64,000 nucleotides of DNA from Punica granatum (lineage: Eukaryota > Streptophyta > Magnoliopsida > Myrtales > Lythraceae). The DNA is taken from the NCBI RefSeq assembly GCF_007655135.1, contig NC_045131.1:11702001-11766000 (forward strand). The letters run 5' to 3'. Under the pieces are notes generated by a model. It saw only the letters and a list, made by a program, of their open reading frames with translations. It was not told the origin of the DNA and did not search any database. The number at the start of each line of letters is the position of its first letter. Position 1 is the first letter of the stretch. The translations under genes were made by a program, and so were the position numbers. Positions 37,401 to 49,015 of the stretch are shown here, piece by piece.

Positions 37401-37756
37401 GACTATTTCCAAAAAATACTTTTGTCCCAACTTTACTATAGAAAAAAATATTTAAAAAATCATACTAGAAGAACTAGATATACAAAGTATAATATATGTA
37501 ATATTTCTTAAAATTTTAATTTATGAGAGCAGTCTCCCCTTTTTTTCTTATTTTCCTCTTTTGTCCAATATGATATATGTACCAATATAATAACATGATA
37601 GCATCTTGAAAATAAAGATTATTTACTATTAATGAGAGGTCATAGTTTTTTATTAGTTTTAGTTATACATTGTATTGATTATTATATAAAGCTATTATGA
37701 TGAATCAAAAAATTAAAGAAATTTTTTTAACCCGCGGCATCATGCTTGGCAGGGGC

Positions 37757-39287
37757 TACTATACTATATAAACCTCAAGAGGGAGGTATAAGACACATAC
37801 TTATATATATAGAGTTAAATATGAGGCAACAAATAAGGGCATTATTGTAAATATATATACAATTAATTCACATGAAAAAAAAAATTATCCAAAAAGAAGG
37901 TTCATCTACATATCTATATATCTATATAGTTATAAATAAGCTAACTTGACTCTCACCTTACTAAATATGATTAAATTATTAAATTCATTTAAATTAAGGC
38001 TACAAATAGTGCAAATTTTTGTACATTTGACTACTAAATTTGTATTATGCTTTCGTTTTATTTACTTGATCAAATCAACATTCTATGCTAACTAAATAAA
38101 AAGTCTTTTAATTAGTTACTTTTTTTTACATTAATTTGGAAGTGCAGTGGGATATTCCATAATTACTTTTTCTTATAATTTTAAGTAGTTTTTGTGTTTG
38201 GTTATAGTTTTCGAAAACATGATTTGAATCGAAATTGCAGTTGCAAACGTGATTTTCTCAAGCAGATTAACATGTGCTTATGAAATTTACTTATGTTCAT
38301 TCTATTTCAAATATTAATAATTATTTTTTTATACTTTCAGCAATTTTTAATTGTCACATCCCAAACGTTTTTGCTTATTCTAAAATCAATATTTATTTTT
38401 CAGCAATTATATTTCATTACTTTTATTTTAACAACAACACTCACAAACCAAGCCTAAAGTAGAAGTCACGTGTGGTTGAAAATTTATTTATCCGTACAAA
38501 AATTTAGTCCTCAAAACCATTATTAATTCTTTACAATTAAGGACTCTTAAATTAATAAATAATTATTTACTATTTCATAAATTAAACAGTTTCAGTTAAC
38601 TTTTTTACCTCCAATTAAATAATATTCGATAATTAGAGAACTAAAACAAAACATACTATATAAACTTTAAGAGTGTAGCACCCATACACGAACTTCCTCT
38701 TTCTAAAATGTGTCGTGTAATAAGTTGTTTTGTTTCTCTATTTGCTTCTCTGCTTCTAATACTCTACATTTAACTTTTCGCTCTATGTTCTCAATGCTTA
38801 CAAATTGTATATTCCAAAAGTGAGCTTTGCATTATTTATGTATACATGATATATAAACATGTTTTAGTTTGATTTGACTTTTGCTATTGGTGCACTTCTA
38901 ATTTTGTGTATATTATGAAAATTTACAATCAAAATCTATTTGTTGATTTGGCCAAAGAGATTATAGCTGTCGAAATTCTCATGATCCTTTCTATAGCAAA
39001 AACTTTTACAATTTCCTACCAAAAGGATTTCGAATTTAAAAAGATATACTCTAAAAAGTCTACTTTCATTCGCTTAATATTTAAATATTAATTATTAGTT
39101 TTTGATATTCTCTTACTCTCCGTCCTTCCCACATAATGCTACTAGAGTGCTTCTTCGTTATTTTCTAATGTTTACTTAATTTGAAATATACAGAATTTCA
39201 ATGAGCTATCTGTTAAACTTTATATAAAAAATTTCAATCCAATTGTTTATAAAATAACCCGTGCATTGCACGAAATTGAAAACTAGT
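37757..39287 (+). mobile_element. Helitron-like element, edges tentative
   Basis: The 3' end is good: hairpin word CCCGTGCATTGCACG at about 39258-39272, then AACTAGT ending at 39287 and followed by T. The 5' end is a guess: TACTATACTATATAAACC at about 37757 resembles common plant Helitron starts, and a similar word occurs at about 38653, so elements may be nested. There is no helicase frame; frames at 38274 and 38906 are AT-driven. Confidence 0.45.
38505..38655. repeat. Dispersed repeat, copy 2 (partner 36293-36445)
   Basis: See the partner entry: the two copies share TTTACTATTTCATAAATTAAA followed by GTTTCAGTTA. Confidence 0.55.
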
Positions 39288-39505
39288 TGATGCTAATAAA
39301 GTTCTTTATCTTCAAAAATAATAATAGTTATAGTAAATAGCTTAATGAATTTGCTTGTATATATTTTTACGCTATAATTAAGATAAAATAAAATTCAAAA
39401 AGAGAAAAACTTAGTTAATGGTTGAAGAAAAAGAAAATCATATTAGTTAGTTTCATAACAATTTTTAACGACAATAATTGTTTCCAGAGAGAAATCATTT
39501 TTTTC

Positions 39506-39850
39506 GAAAAGGTTCACGGCATGACAAAAACCTTTTAGGGTTGTGGCAAGTATGGCACATTGTTTTAAAATTGCACTATATAGCACCAATTTTGAGCTTT
39601 GTGTCTAATGTGGCTCGGAGTTATTAATGAGAGTGCTGACATGTGCGCCACATGGAAGAACATGGCTCACACGTGGAAGGACGTGGAGCATACATGGATT
39701 GGACATGCCAACACTTCCGTTAATTTTAACGGATTAAGTAACTCGTACATTTGATACAAAACTCAAAGGTAGTGCCGTATAGTGCAATTTAGAAATGTTA
39801 TGTCATATTTGACACAACCTAAAAAGTTGTGTCATACCATGTACTTTTTC
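39506..39850. mobile_element. Foldback MITE, about 345 bp
   Basis: The left arm (GAAAAGGTTCACGGCATGAC onward) pairs with the right arm (ending CATACCATGTACTTTTTC) over about 85 bp, with shared words ATTGCACTATA and TTTTTAGG/TTTTAGGG. The middle repeats CACATGGAAG/CACACGTGGAAG words. The target duplication is not clear because the flanks are T-rich. Confidence 0.75.
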
Positions 39851-40324
39851 TTCTTTCTTTTTAATAAGAAAGAGGAATCTTGTTTTAAAAGTAGAACAAA
39901 TCATATCCGTTATGCAAACTTTTCATATATATATATATATTAGTTTATTTATTTTTGTCAAAAATGGTTTAGAAACACAATGGAATGATGACTTGTAGTA
40001 TTGTTATTGTTTTATAAATTATATTTTCTTATTTATTATTAGTAATAGAGATAATGAAATAAGTAAAGAGTGTTAACAATATTTTTAAAATAATCCTTTA
40101 GCTAGCTGGTTGTGCATGAGTTTACTTTTTTTTTCTTTCCCTTTTTAGTTAATATTTTTTAAGTTAAATTTATGAAAGATATATTGGATGTATGAAAACT
40201 TTTATATCATTAGACTTTGTGTACTATATGTAATTATATATCTTCTTTTTCCGTATTAATTGAATTTGCAAAATTTATATATAAATGTACTTTTTACACC
40301 CAAACACCGCATTGTAGCTCTAAT

Positions 40325-40847
40325 TAGGGATGATAAATATGTGGAGAAAAAAAACCATATAATTGAATAATCGCACCAAATGGTTATGGTCAAATATGGT
40401 TTCAATTTTTAAAATTGTCGCGGTACAGTGTGGACACAATTAAAAAAACCGCAAATAAAAATTGCATTGTAGCCTTTATATCTTCGCATTTATAGTTTAG
40501 GTTCACTATTCTAATCCATTGTTCGAACCTATTTTCAAATCCACTTGATTTTTTACCCCACTTAATAAAATAAAAAAAACTATAGATATAATAATAGATT
40601 TAAGATAATTTTCATTTATAATTTTTTTTAAAATTTTAAATTTAATTTATTATTTTTTAATAATTTATGTGATTTAACTTTGCAGTGATGTGTAGTGCAG
40701 TGTGAATAATCGTAGTTTTTTAGTGGTGCGACAATGATTTTCACTTTACATAACCATCACTGATTTGGTGCGGATAGCGGTTTTATAGTGCGACAAGGAT
40801 ATGATTCTTGTAATAACCACAACATATCCGCACCATTGTTATCCCTA
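40325..40847. mobile_element. hAT-like MITE, about 520 bp
   Basis: The ends are TAGGGATGATAA on the left against the complement of TTGTTATCCCTA on the right. The flanks GCTCTAAT (40317-40324) and GTTCCAAT (40848-40855) agree at six of eight bases, consistent with an old 8-bp duplication. No transposase is present. Confidence 0.68.
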
Positions 40848-40855
40848 GTTCCAAT

Positions 40856-42310
40856 TAACAGAGTATCTATGAAGTGATTGGTCAAGTGATTTTTGTATGC
40901 ACAAATTTGTATAGGATATTAATATAGGTCATGATAAGCGAACCATGTTCTAAGGGTCTGCTCAGAAAATTCAAAATGTCATAATGAATAAATCGAATGA
41001 ATGCACCAATATGCTTCAATGAAAGACATGATTGACTTCATGAGTAATTGGCAATAATAGATGTAAATATTCAATGGCAAAATATGGAAAAGGAAGTCGA
41101 TCATGAGTTGAGGAATTGTCGAAATGCATATGTTGAAAATCCTCGTTAGACAAATGAAATACTCTCACTGGAGTAGTTCGTATTAATATATAAATATGTA
41201 AATATATAAATATGAATTTATGAATAAACATTTATTAATCTATATTATAAATTGGAAAAGGAATTAATTGGTGTAACAATCATTTTTTCAGTATTGCCCA
41301 TAGTAAGGATGACTTAAAAATTAAGACCCGCTATATTAAAAGGAAGTTGAGGATGTATTAGTCCAATCATTTTTTTTTAACTTCCCACTATTGCATCATT
41401 CTCTTCCTATTTTCTCCTCTTTCTAATTTTCCTTTCTCCTCTCTCTTCTTAACGTGGCGTTAACTTTTTTCATTATTTAATTTTATTAATTAGTTAGTTT
41501 TAATTTAAAATAATATTTCAACAATACAATATCCATATTTTTAAATTACACAATAAGTTTTATATTATGGAATATATTAAAATGATATGTTACCAATTAC
41601 ATTTATATCTAGTACACATAATTATAAAAAAAAAAGGAAACAGAGAAAGATTATGAAACACCACATGAAGCACAGGCACGATTCTTGTATTTCAAATACT
41701 AGGGTCCGCAATGAATAAGTAATTTTTGACAATAGCATATAAATAAATTTCTAAAATACTTTATAGAAATATATTATAATGTTTAAATGAAAATTTTATC
41801 GTTGATAGTTATGTATCTATATATTTTCTCTTAATATCCCAGTGGCAGTACCAATTCAAAGCTTCAAGCATGTTGTTTTTTAAGAAGATATAGTTGTTAA
41901 GTATTTTTTTTTGTTGGATGTATTCATATTCCTAGGCAAATTTTGATATTTTTATATTCTTTACTTATATTTAATTTTTTTTATTAGTTCATAGTTAAGC
42001 TACCTAAAAAAAGTTAAGAAACCATAGTTATTTAATCATCTAGAATAATTTCTAAATTTTAGCTAAACGAAAGTTACTTATTCTATTAATTGAATTTTAG
42101 TTTTATTTGTTTAAATAATAAAAGTATAGTTACCTGCCGAAAATTAAAAAGCATACTTTCTTACATTGAATTTTTATGGCGAATTTTGTTTTATATATAT
42201 ATGCGCCTTGCGTTTGCATGTAGTCTAATTTCTACAAAATAAAAGAAAAAATTATGAATATTTTTATTTTTATTTACTTGTCTAATGTTTCTTATAAATA
42301 AATCAAACAT
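40856..42310. other. AT-rich intergenic DNA, no gene recognised
   Basis: At about 41240 the word TCTATATTATAAATTGG resembles plant Helitron 5' ends, but no matching 3' end was found. Frame 41016-41231 is not supported. Confidence 0.4.
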
Positions 42311-43006
42311 GGAGGAAAAACTACTCCTGTTTCTCAATCCTTGGCCTTTTAGTCATTTTCGTCCCAATTATTTTGGCCATTCTCGCTCTCAAGCTTCCAC
42401 GTTTTTGCCACTTTAGTTCTGTCACATTTTCCATCATCGGTGTTTGACGTGGATTTGGAGCCAATAAAAGGAAGCCACATGTCGCTTATCTTTTTAAAAA
42501 TTGGCTAAACATCTTTGAAATAATAATTAAATTTTCAAATAAAAAAAGGAGGACGGAAATGGAAGAAACAGAGAGAGAGGGAGGGGTTGGAGGCATCAAC
42601 ATATATACTCTATCTTCTCGGTGACATTCCCAAAAGATGCCAATGACCTCGAAAGGAGGTGCTAACTGCCAGTGGATGCCCCCAGTCCTTGAATCGACCA
42701 AGTCTCAACCTTGATATCTCAATTGATTTAAGCTCTTGGGTCGTCGATCGACACCCCATGCCCTCCACATTGGAGCCAAATTAGCCCCTTTTTTTCTTTT
42801 TTGTTTTTGTCCTCTCATTTTTGAAAAATATTTTTATTTGAAAAATTACAATGAAAATTAAGATCCACATTAGCATCTATTAACCAAAAAAGTGACTGTG
42901 GAAACGTGAATTTTTTAGGGCTTGAATGATTAAAAAAAATCAAGACAAAAATGATAAAAGCGTCAAAGATCGAGAATTTCTCACTTTTCTTCTCCTTTTC
43001 TAAATT
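42311..43006. mobile_element. Diverged foldback element, about 700 bp
   Basis: The left arm (42311-42410) and the inverse of the right arm (about 42905-43006) share words in the same order: TTTCTCAATCCTTGGCC/TTCTCGATCTTTGACGC, then TCATTTTCGTC/TCATTTTTGTC and CCACGTTTTTGCC/TCACGTTTCCACAG. No duplication was identified. Confidence 0.5.
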
Positions 43007-44157
43007 TATTTATCTAAAGAAAATTGAGAAATCATATTTACAAACTCATAATTGAGTATTTTCAAGTTGAATATGAGACTCGAATAATATGTTTAACAAC
43101 TATTGTAAACTTTCCAATTAAATAGAGGATAATTTATTGATTAAAAAGACAAAAAAGGATATTCTGAATTTCCCCATTAAATCCAATTAAAGAGAGAAGA
43201 AAATTGGAGAACCATTAAAAGTACTTCTCCATGTTGCTTTGCATTAGGAAAAAACTAGAAAATTCAGCTTTTCCTAAAAGAGTGATCTTTCATTTAGATA
43301 GGTATACGTGCATATTTTATTGTTTTTCATTTTTTATGAAAATTTTTCAAAACTCAAAATAAACGGGTCCTAAATTTCTTCCTACGTAATAAAACAACAA
43401 AAGAAAGGAGAAAAGGGGGAAATAAAGAGGAAAGCAGAAAATAGAAGAAATTGGAAAAAGGAAAACAGAAAATGGAAGAAATTCTTTCTTCCCCTACTTC
43501 CCATTCCCTCCGCCTGCTGTCCCCACAAAGCACAGCCGCACGTGCGTCAGTTCGCAACACGCACGCCCACACCCCACCACACCACACCAAACCGAACCAA
43601 AACCCATTAGTCACAGTCCTTCCCTTTTCCGTTTTCCATTTTCCCTTTTTACATTTTCACTGCAAAATTGTTGTTTTATTTTCTTTTTAAATTTCCTCAT
43701 AAGAAAGGAAAGAAAAAGCTTTGTTGGGGTTAAACTAAAAGAAAATCAACACGAGGAAGGGAGATCGGTCATTTTGGCGCGATGGCATGCTATCGATTTG
43801 GAACCAACCAAATTTTGGGCTTCATTCTGATAATTGAGATGCTGTATTCATATATATTTTTTCCTCTCATATCCATCCTCCTTTAATATCGCGAGTCTTC
43901 TTTATAATTGTTGAAAAAGAATATTATTGACATACAAAATTTTCCTGAAAAAATTATTGGTATGAAATCACTAGAATACGACTCAATGATAAATTAAGTT
44001 TTCACGAAGGAAATTCACCTTAATTTGCAATGCATGTGTTCGAAACCTTTTGAAATTCGTGGTGCTAGACCAAACCAACACCTTGTAGTTGAAGATGCAT
44101 GTGATTTCATTGGATGATAAGTATATCAACACAGCAAAAGCACCTTGTGGCTAAGAC
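43007..44157. other. Intergenic, no gene recognised
   Basis: Frames at 43354-43690 overlap on opposite strands in a stretch of pyrimidine and CA repeats. Neither resembles a protein family. Confidence 0.45.
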
Positions 44158-44160
44158 TAA

Positions 44161-44404
44161 TATCCCGTTTGGATTCAGAGTTCGTTGATTTTAACTTTAA
44201 CTTTAACTTTAACTCAACACACTACACAACAAAAATACACATTTCCCAATTCAAAATTTTAACTTTAACTTTAACTCAACACACTACACAACAAAAACAC
44301 ACGTTTTTCAAGTCAAATTTATAATCACATTTCATTTGTCCTTTTCTACAATAAAAATTAAAATCAAAATCAAAGTAATTTTAACTCTAAATCCAAACAG
44401 CCCC
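44161..44404. mobile_element. Tourist-like MITE with internal duplication
   Basis: TAA flanks it at 44158-44160 and 44405-44407. The ends CCCGTTTGGATT and the complement of AATCCAAACAGCCCC are inverted. Inside, a block of about 70 bp (TTAACTTTAACTCAACACAC then TACACAACAAAAA) occurs twice, which explains why it is longer than its relative at 35605-35789. Confidence 0.82.
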
Positions 44405-44415
44405 TAAGACATTAA

Positions 44416-44858
44416 CGGTGCGTTTGGTTTTAGAATTAAGTAGAGTTGAGTTTTGATTTTAATTAGGTTGTAATGATTGTGTTGTTGAATTATGAGAAAA
44501 AGTATGAAAAAGTAATAAATAGTTAAGAGAAATTGATGATTGTGCAATGATTATATTGTTAAAAAAGTAATGAATAATTGAGAGAATTTAGTATTAAAAA
44601 TTGAATTGAGTATAATGGAGTTATATGTGGATTTATATATGGGTCCACCTTTTTGAATTGAAAGAGTTAATTTTTATTGTGTAGTGAGTATATTTAAAGC
44701 TAGAGTTAAAATTTTAAAATCAGATTGCAAAACAAAACGGAATGTAATTAAATGGGAATTACAAGATTGGTCTGCCAATAGATTGGGTATATTTTATTTT
44801 ATGATCTTATTGAAAAAGAAAAAAAAGAAGAAACATCTTTACCCAAACAAACAAACAA
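44416..44858. mobile_element. MITE relative of 11350-11662, right edge uncertain
   Basis: It begins CGGTGCGTTTGGTTTTAG directly after the previous element and shares interior words with 11350-11662, such as GTTGAATTATG and AGTATTAAAAATTGAATTGA. A candidate right end with CCCAAACAAAC is near 44840-44858, but no duplication fits, so the end may be decayed. Confidence 0.5.
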
Positions 44859-45599
44859 GAACCATGCCCCCTCCAACAATCATCACTTGAACAATGACAT
44901 TTTATTATTACTATTATTGTTATTATTATTGTTGTTGCAATATTCAATTCCATATCTCTCTTCCCTTCTTCCTTCCCCAATCAAAAATGAATTTTTTTTT
45001 CCGCTCTTCCCTTTATGTTTTTTTTTTTAATTCCTTTATTTTATTTTATTTTTTTCCAGATTAGGGCTTGAATTCTTGGATTCGATCGTAATCCTGCAGC
45101 TCTCGATCCTCACGCTAACTCCCAATTTCAGGTCCCCTTCCTCTACTGGTCGATTCCACTCGCATTTCAGCTCCACCCCTTCAGTTCCCCAAACCCCCCA
45201 CCCCCCCAACCCCTCACATGGTGAGTTCCTCCACCGAGCTCAGGTCCTGCTCTGCTTTCCGTACGATTGCTTCTCTGGGCATGCATTTCGGGCCCTGTGA
45301 GTAATTGGGAGCTGTCGGGTCTTTGACTGAATGATTCTTCTTCCGGGTCTTCTCCCTGCTGTTGAACTGGCAGAAATGTCGGATAAATTTCACTGCTTTC
45401 GATGAATTCAACGGGAAGGAGGGATTCCTCTGGTGGAATCTGATGGATTGTCGGTCATCTCTTTGTAATTTGGCATCTGGGTTTTCTTTTCTGAACTTAA
45501 TGTGTACTGCAGTGACGGTTTCAGGAGATTTCATGCACGAAGTTGTTTCCTTGGGTTGACAATTGGTTGCGAAATTGGGAGTGAGGTTGGGTTTCAGTC
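44859..45599 (+). promoter_or_regulatory. SNF4 promoter and leader with probable leader intron
   Basis: This pyrimidine-rich stretch precedes the SNF4 start. A donor CCT|GTGAGT at 45297 and an acceptor TTTCAG ending at 45597 would remove a 301-bp leader intron, leaving two bases before the ATG at 45600. This is inferred from splice words only. Frames in 45076-45559 are leader or intron by-products. Confidence 0.5.
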
Positions 45600-48500
45600 A
45601 TGGATTCTGCGCGGGAATCCGGTGGAATCGGGAGCTCGGTACAAGTCCCGATGCGGTTCGTGTGGCCTTATGGTGGCAGGAGTGTGTTTTTATGGGGTTC
45701 CTTTAACAGGTGAGGCTCAAGGTTGTGCTAGTAGATCCTGCAATGGCATAGGATCTGCTGAATTTGACTTTCATTATTTATCTTTCCTTTCTTTTGGTGA
45801 AGATGGTCTGAGCTTCAGCCAATGACTCCAGTTGAGGGTTGCCCTACTGTGTTTCAAGCGATTTGCAGCATTCCGCCTGGATACCATCAGGTTAGATTGC
45901 ATTTACCGATGTCGGGGTCTTCATAGTTCAGATCCTAGAGTGAGTCAGATAATTATAAGTGGAGATATATCTGCCTGGTATGGCGAGAATGAGCAATCTT
46001 CTTTTAGTATCTGAAGTACAAGAATGGACCTTGAAGCACTAGGATATGCAATAGATTGTCCTTGAAAGTGATGGGTAATGAGGACTAAGTATACCTACCT
46101 AACATGCAGTACAAGTTCTTTGTTGATGGAGAATGGAAACATGATGAACACCAGCCTTACGCGACGAGTGAGTATGGGATTGTGAACACTATCTTCTTGG
46201 CAACAACAGAGCATAATTATGTTCCTGGGTCCTCAGTGGGTCCCGAAGTACCACCACCAGTATCTAACATGGATGTAGATAATGAGGTCTTCCGACGTCT
46301 GGTAAGTGCCAGAGCTTTTAATTGATTTATGTTTTTCTTTTGTTAATTGATTGTTATCATGTTCAGTTTAAAAGTATATGGAATATATGAATATCTAGGA
46401 ATTAGGATCTTGTTTTTCCCTCATAAGAATATAAATTTGGTTGCATATGCGTTTCTTGAGCTCGATACTTCCTCAACATAGCTTCAGAATTTTTGAGTTG
46501 TGAACTCTGTGTTTGCAAAATACTTCAAATAATCACTATCACTTGCTTAATGATTAGAATGAGTAGAGCTCTTTTATGTTATGCATCCTCGTTTGAATGC
46601 TAGAATTGGGGCTCTGCTATGTAATTCTGCAGGTTCGGATATCAGATGGTACGCTGACTGAGACGGTCCCGAGGATCTCGGATGCTGATCTATTGCTCTC
46701 TCGTCACCGAGTTTCTGCATTCTTGACTTCTCACACTGCTTATGAGTTACTCCCAGAGTCGGGCAAGGTCTGGATGCTTTATCACCAGCTTAATAAAGGA
46801 TATTCATCTTCATTATCTATTGAGGCATTAAAGTCGAGCTTCGCCTAATTTTGGTCGTGTCTAGCAGGTGGTTGCACTGGACATTGATTTGCCTGTAAAG
46901 CAAGCATTCCATATCCTGTATGAACAGGTAATTCTTGTTTACCTTTGTTTATCAGACTTGACTTCAGAATTAGTGAATGCCAGAGTTGGTATAAATGAAT
47001 AAAGGAGTATGCAAGCATCCACCGTCTACTTGAGGCACTTGGGGATTTTTCTCATGCCAATGGATTATGGTGGATATACCTTTAGTGGTACTTATGTGAT
47101 TGATGTCTTCTGTTAACTCACTTGAAATTTACATCTTTTGGGAATCAAATTTCCCAGGGAATTCCCACAGCTCCTCTCTGGGACTTCCGCAAGGGGCAGT
47201 TTGTTGGAGTATTAAGTGCAATGGATTTCATTCTCATCCTAAGAGAGGTAATAATCTGTGGAAATTGATATTTTTACTGATCTATTGGGGAATTCGCCGA
47301 AGCTTTTTCATTTAAATGCATAGATGGTCCAATCTTGTGGTTGTTGATTAAAGAATTCCTAGATCAATCCTCTCTTTTTCCCAGTTTCAATTGAACAAAA
47401 GTGTTTGCCATTTATGCAAATTAACTGAAGCAATAGTGTTTTTGTCTGTCTTTTTGAGTGATGGAAGCGTAATAATTCATGCTGTCTGTGATCCTGTCTG
47501 ACATACATTTCTTGTTGCTTAGATGGTCATTTTCATCCTGTATAAAAGCAATGATTTCTTTCTAACTTAGTAAAGATAGAAATCTCATAAAAATTTCTTG
47601 TGGTTCCATCTGCAGCTTGGGAATCATGGCTCCAATTTGACGGAGGAGGAGCTTGAAACGCACACAATAGCCGCATGGAAAGAGGGTAAAGCATATATGA
47701 ACAGGCAAATTGATGGGCATGGGAGAGCATTTTCTAGGCCTCTTGTTCATGTAAGTTTGTGTGAATCGCCAGTTTATTTGTAGGTTACTGGGCTCTTCTG
47801 GTTCTGCTTCTGTTTTGTTAGATATACTTATTTATGTATTTATCAACATTATCTATTACTTAGTTCAAATTATTTTTATGGTTAGGCTAGTGGTGTACCT
47901 TAGTTCATGCTTCAAGGTATTCTTCTCTTAGATTTAAGATATGAACATCTGTAATATATTTTTGGAACATTTGGAATTGACTTGCAGTACTTTGCTTTAT
48001 CATAAAAGATACAACAATTTTTCCTTTCATACTCAGTTCGATGAAATACTTTAGAGCTAACAGTATGTTTGGGATTTTTGTATGGAGGGAGAGGAGAGGA
48101 GAGGGGAGGAGAGGAGAGGGAAGGACAGGAGAGGAAAGGAAATGGGGGAAAATGAACTCTCTTGTTTGAGAGTAATCAACAAGGGAGATGAGAGGAGAGG
48201 AGTGAAGAGAAAAAAAAATATTATACAAGTTAAAAAAAAAATTTATTGCAAAGAGAGTTGTGTAGAAGAGGGAGTAGAAAATACATTTCTTCCAAATTCT
48301 CCCGATTTGGAGGGTTATGAATTTCTTAACAATGAAGGAAAATGGAGGGAACAAATCTCCCAAACAAGGGAGAGCACTCTCCCTCCAAATCCAACTCACA
48401 AACAGTGTAAAAGATTTATGAAATGGTGGAATATTCCTTGCTAAATTGTGCAATTTAATGTATATTGCAGGCCGGACCATATGATAACTTGAAAGATATT

Positions 48501-48977
48501 GCTCTAAAGATTTTACAAAATGATGTAGCAACAGTTCCAATTATCCATTCAGTTTCAGAGGATGGTTCTTTCCCGCAGCTATTACATATGGCTTCACTCT
48601 CTGGAATTCTACGATGTAAGTAGCGCCGATCTTTTAAATCGTCGTATCATTTTCTATTTCCTCTTTAAGTAATGAGAGTTTACTTGTACTCTCATGTAGG
48701 CATTTGCAGGTACTTTAGACACTGTTCCAGTTCATTGCCTGTGCTGCAGCAACCAATTTATGCAATTCAGATTGGAACATGGGTTCCCAAGATCGGGGAA
48801 TCAAACAGATGGCCATTAGCTATCCTGAGACCTAGTGCTTCACTTAGTGCAGCATTAAATTTGTTGATTCAAGGTTTGTTTCTTTCACCGAGCAATTCTG
48901 TGACCCACAATTATTTCATAATCAGTTCTGGACAGCAGCTGTTGGAACAGCTTTCCTGTTTCTTGTAGTCTATTCTG

Positions 48978-49015
<38 letters not shown>

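Noticed and set aside
48082..48444. 120-codon Gly/Glu/Arg-rich frame
   Set aside because: It is a translation of a purine-rich MITE in a SNF4 intron.
47905..48540. 211-codon minus-strand frame opposite SNF4
   Set aside because: It overlaps SNF4 exon 8 and the MITE on the opposite strand, and its composition is that of T-rich DNA with no domain.
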